Below, in pieces: positions 62,769 to 64,000 of a stretch of DNA of 64,000 bases; within the stretch, counting starts at the first letter, position 1, and each line of letters opens with the position of its first letter. The DNA is taken from NCBI RefSeq assembly GCF_029960785.1, contig NZ_JASBQE010000008.1:62001-126000 (forward strand). Direction: 5' to 3'. This DNA is from Polyangium sp. 15x6. Its GTDB lineage: Bacteria; Myxococcota_A; Polyangia; Polyangiales; Polyangiaceae. The position numbers and the translations under genes were made by a program. The notes under the pieces are model-generated. The model did not search any database and had not been told where the DNA came from. It saw only the letters and a list, made by a program, of their open reading frames with translations.

Positions 62769-63188
62769 TCAGCGCATCTCCCCGCGCTCGAACGCCTCCC
62801 GTTGCTCCACGAGCCACGCCCGCGCGGACGCCTCGTCGTCGAAAAAACCGCTGACGTACTTCTCGCCGTGGATGAAGTTCGTTGCCCGATTCCACATATT
62901 GACGAAGACCCGCAAGCTGAAGCCGGCGCCGATGTATGCCGTGAAATACCGCTTTGCAGGCTTGGGGTTCGTCGCGCCGAGGCGCCGCGTCTCGCTGTCC
63001 ATCCCTCCGAACGCGCGGATGTCGCAGATCAGGAGCACGACGTCGGGCACGTTCGAGAGATCCTCCGTCGCGAGGATCTCGCGCATCTCGGCGTACGAGA
63101 CGCGGCCGCGGTAAATCATGGTGGAGACGTCGTCATCACCGTAGATGAGCGAGTGCCGCCCGATCTCATGGGTCCTCATGGCGTCCAT
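62769..63188 (-). CDS. SpoIIAA/STAS-like small protein
   Basis: 139 aa from the ATG at 63188 (an in-frame ATG at 63179 is equally possible). A strand-rich pattern 'SLIYGDDDVSTMIYRGRVSYAEMREIL', 'DVVLLICDIRAFGGMDSETRR', 'AYIGAGFSLRVFVNMWNRA' and a helix before 'FFDDEASARAWLVEQR' is typical of the SpoIIAA-like STAS fold common in myxobacteria. Not assigned to a pathway. The longer 5' extension in the same frame has poor codon use. Confidence 0.7.
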   Translation of the reverse strand: MDAMRTHEIGRHSLIYGDDDVSTMIYRGRVSYAEMREILATEDLSNVPDVVLLICDIRAFGGMDSETRRLGATNPKPAKRYFTAYIGAGFSLRVFVNMWNRATNFIHGEKYVSGFFDDEASARAWLVEQREAFERGEMR

Positions 63189-63660
63189 GCCTCCGCCGCG
63201 CTCGAACGCGTTCCCGAGAGATCGTTGTGGGAGAGCTGCGGCTTCGGTTGCATGCACAGTGCGATGGTCGCTTCCGCCCAAGACGATGTCAACACGTGCG
63301 GTCGACCCATGGTGCACTTGGGGCCTCGATGATGGATTTTTCCGCGCTCTCGCGAGGGCGCTCAATGGAGCGCCTATGCTCCCCTGACCGTCGCGCAGCG
63401 CGTTGACGAGCAGGAGCCGGTGATGCCTCAGGCCATCCCCGCGGTAGACGTGCGAGGCCCCTGCGTCCCTCAATTACGCAGCCCGCGTACCCACGACACG
63501 CATGAACCACGGGCACGTGCCGGCCTGCGGCTCGTGGCCCCCTCCTCGCCTCGATTTTCGTACTGGCACCGTTCTTGAAAAGTGCCCGGCCAAGCGGGTG
63601 GCGGCCGAAGGTCCGTAGGCCGCACCGAACGTGCAATCGATTGCTCGAGGAGAAGATGCC
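63189..63660. other. Intergenic region upstream of Stig1-like gene
   Basis: About 470 nt with no convincing gene. Contains a sigma-54-like element at 63564-63578 and otherwise nothing recognisable. Confidence 0.4.
63564..63578 (+). promoter_or_regulatory. Sigma-54-like element
   Basis: TGGCACCGTTCTTGA has a perfect -24 box (TGGCAC) and TTGA in place of the -12 TTGC. It lies 82 nt before the start codon at 63661, a normal leader length. The mismatch is at the important -12 C, so this is tentative. Confidence 0.35.
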
Positions 63661-64000
63661 ATGGCATTCGACAAGAAGATCTCTCGTTTCGTCTCCATGC
63701 TGGCCGTGCTCGTCATCGGCGGCGTCGCTGCGATGGATATGGGCTGCGCGGCGGCCGATCCGGATGATTCCGACATCAACGCCTCGATCGCGGACGAGAG
63801 CGTCGGCGAGGCCGAGCAAGCCGTCGGCGAGGGTGGGATCTGCAGCGCCGGCGGCTGCGACCCTGGCCTCAACTGCTGCCCTGCCGGGTTCTTCAGCGTC
63901 TGTCGCAACCTCGCCACCGACGAGAACAACTGCGGTAGCTGCGGGAATGAATGCGACACGGGCCAGCAATGCATCAACGGAGCCTGCGAGTGCACGAGCA
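63661..64000 (+). CDS. Stig1-like Cys-rich exported protein (C-terminus beyond right edge)
   Basis: At least 113 aa, open at the window edge; ATG at 63661 with gaggagaag upstream. Hydrophobic signal 'RFVSMLAVLVIGGVAAMDMGC' with a weak lipobox, a short acidic propeptide-like region, then 'CDPGLNCCPAGFFSVCRNLATDENNCGSCGNEC', which matches the pattern of Stig1-type modules found many times in myxobacterial proteins. Function of such modules in bacteria is unknown; surface display is likely. Confidence 0.85.
   Translation, partial: MAFDKKISRFVSMLAVLVIGGVAAMDMGCAAADPDDSDINASIADESVGEAEQAVGEGGICSAGGCDPGLNCCPAGFFSVCRNLATDENNCGSCGNECDTGQQCINGACECTS

Overview
The window is about 70% G+C with very dense, strongly GC3-biased genes. 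It almost certainly comes from a myxobacterium (Myxococcota), and a Polyangiales/Polyangium-like genome is my best inference. The grounds are two giant MYXO-CTERM-anchored proteins with MopE-type Cys/Asp repeats, a Stig1-like Cys-rich lipoprotein, a PilR-like sigma-54 activator beside type IV pilins, PEGA and DUF4340/Gld-type genes, and many small secreted lipoproteins. No rRNA, tRNA, CRISPR array, intact insertion sequence or prophage was seen.

Layout. 1-4172 (minus): a probable operon of a degenerate phosphoesterase-fold protein, nadD, a DUF2520 Rossmann protein and a large TPR protein cut by the left edge. 4264-9471: a 2Fe-2S/FAD oxidoreductase, an orphan ccmB, gltX, a CPBP-type membrane protein and a lytic transglycosylase. 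9796-12724: a lysine-2,3-aminomutase-like radical SAM enzyme and a WYL regulator converging on a 300-bp array of hairpins. 13059-24381: the showpiece, two tandem paralogues (VWA-like domain, 11 MopE motifs, Cys-rich tail, MYXO-CTERM) and a MopE-repeat lipoprotein ending in an FGE-like domain. A relic after the first paralogue indicates that the gene pair was duplicated and one partner lost. 24475-31189: a cytochrome c'-like lipoprotein, a metallophosphoesterase, thymidine phosphorylase, a two-component pair and small proteins. 31329-36989: a translationally coupled Gld-type ABC exporter operon. 37202-42888: a PatA-like subtilase with lost catalytic residues, pyrC-carA, rimO and a lipoprotein.

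43023-47669 is a pilin locus: a PilR-like regulator, a sigma-54-type promoter, two type IV pilins, a degenerate pilin and a TPR protein. 47718-53895 (minus) holds a PEGA protein, a NAGPA-like exported protein and an unknown helical protein. 53896-57491 is the most accessory-looking stretch: palindromic repeats, a second copy of the hairpin-array element inside a long inverted repeat, a lower-GC beta-lactamase-fold serine hydrolase with two Cys-rich C-terminal repeats, and a fragment of the same element. 57492-64000 carries a conserved unknown, a siderophore-interacting flavoprotein, a propeller lipoprotein, a MEDS-domain histidine kinase with its receiver, a SpoIIAA/STAS-like protein, and the start of a Stig1-like lipoprotein cut by the right edge.

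The strongest candidates for something undescribed are the roughly 300-bp hairpin-array element, whose two copies differ by paired compensatory substitutions in several stems, and the PatA-like pseudoprotease. Functional names rest on motifs read by eye; no database search was possible.
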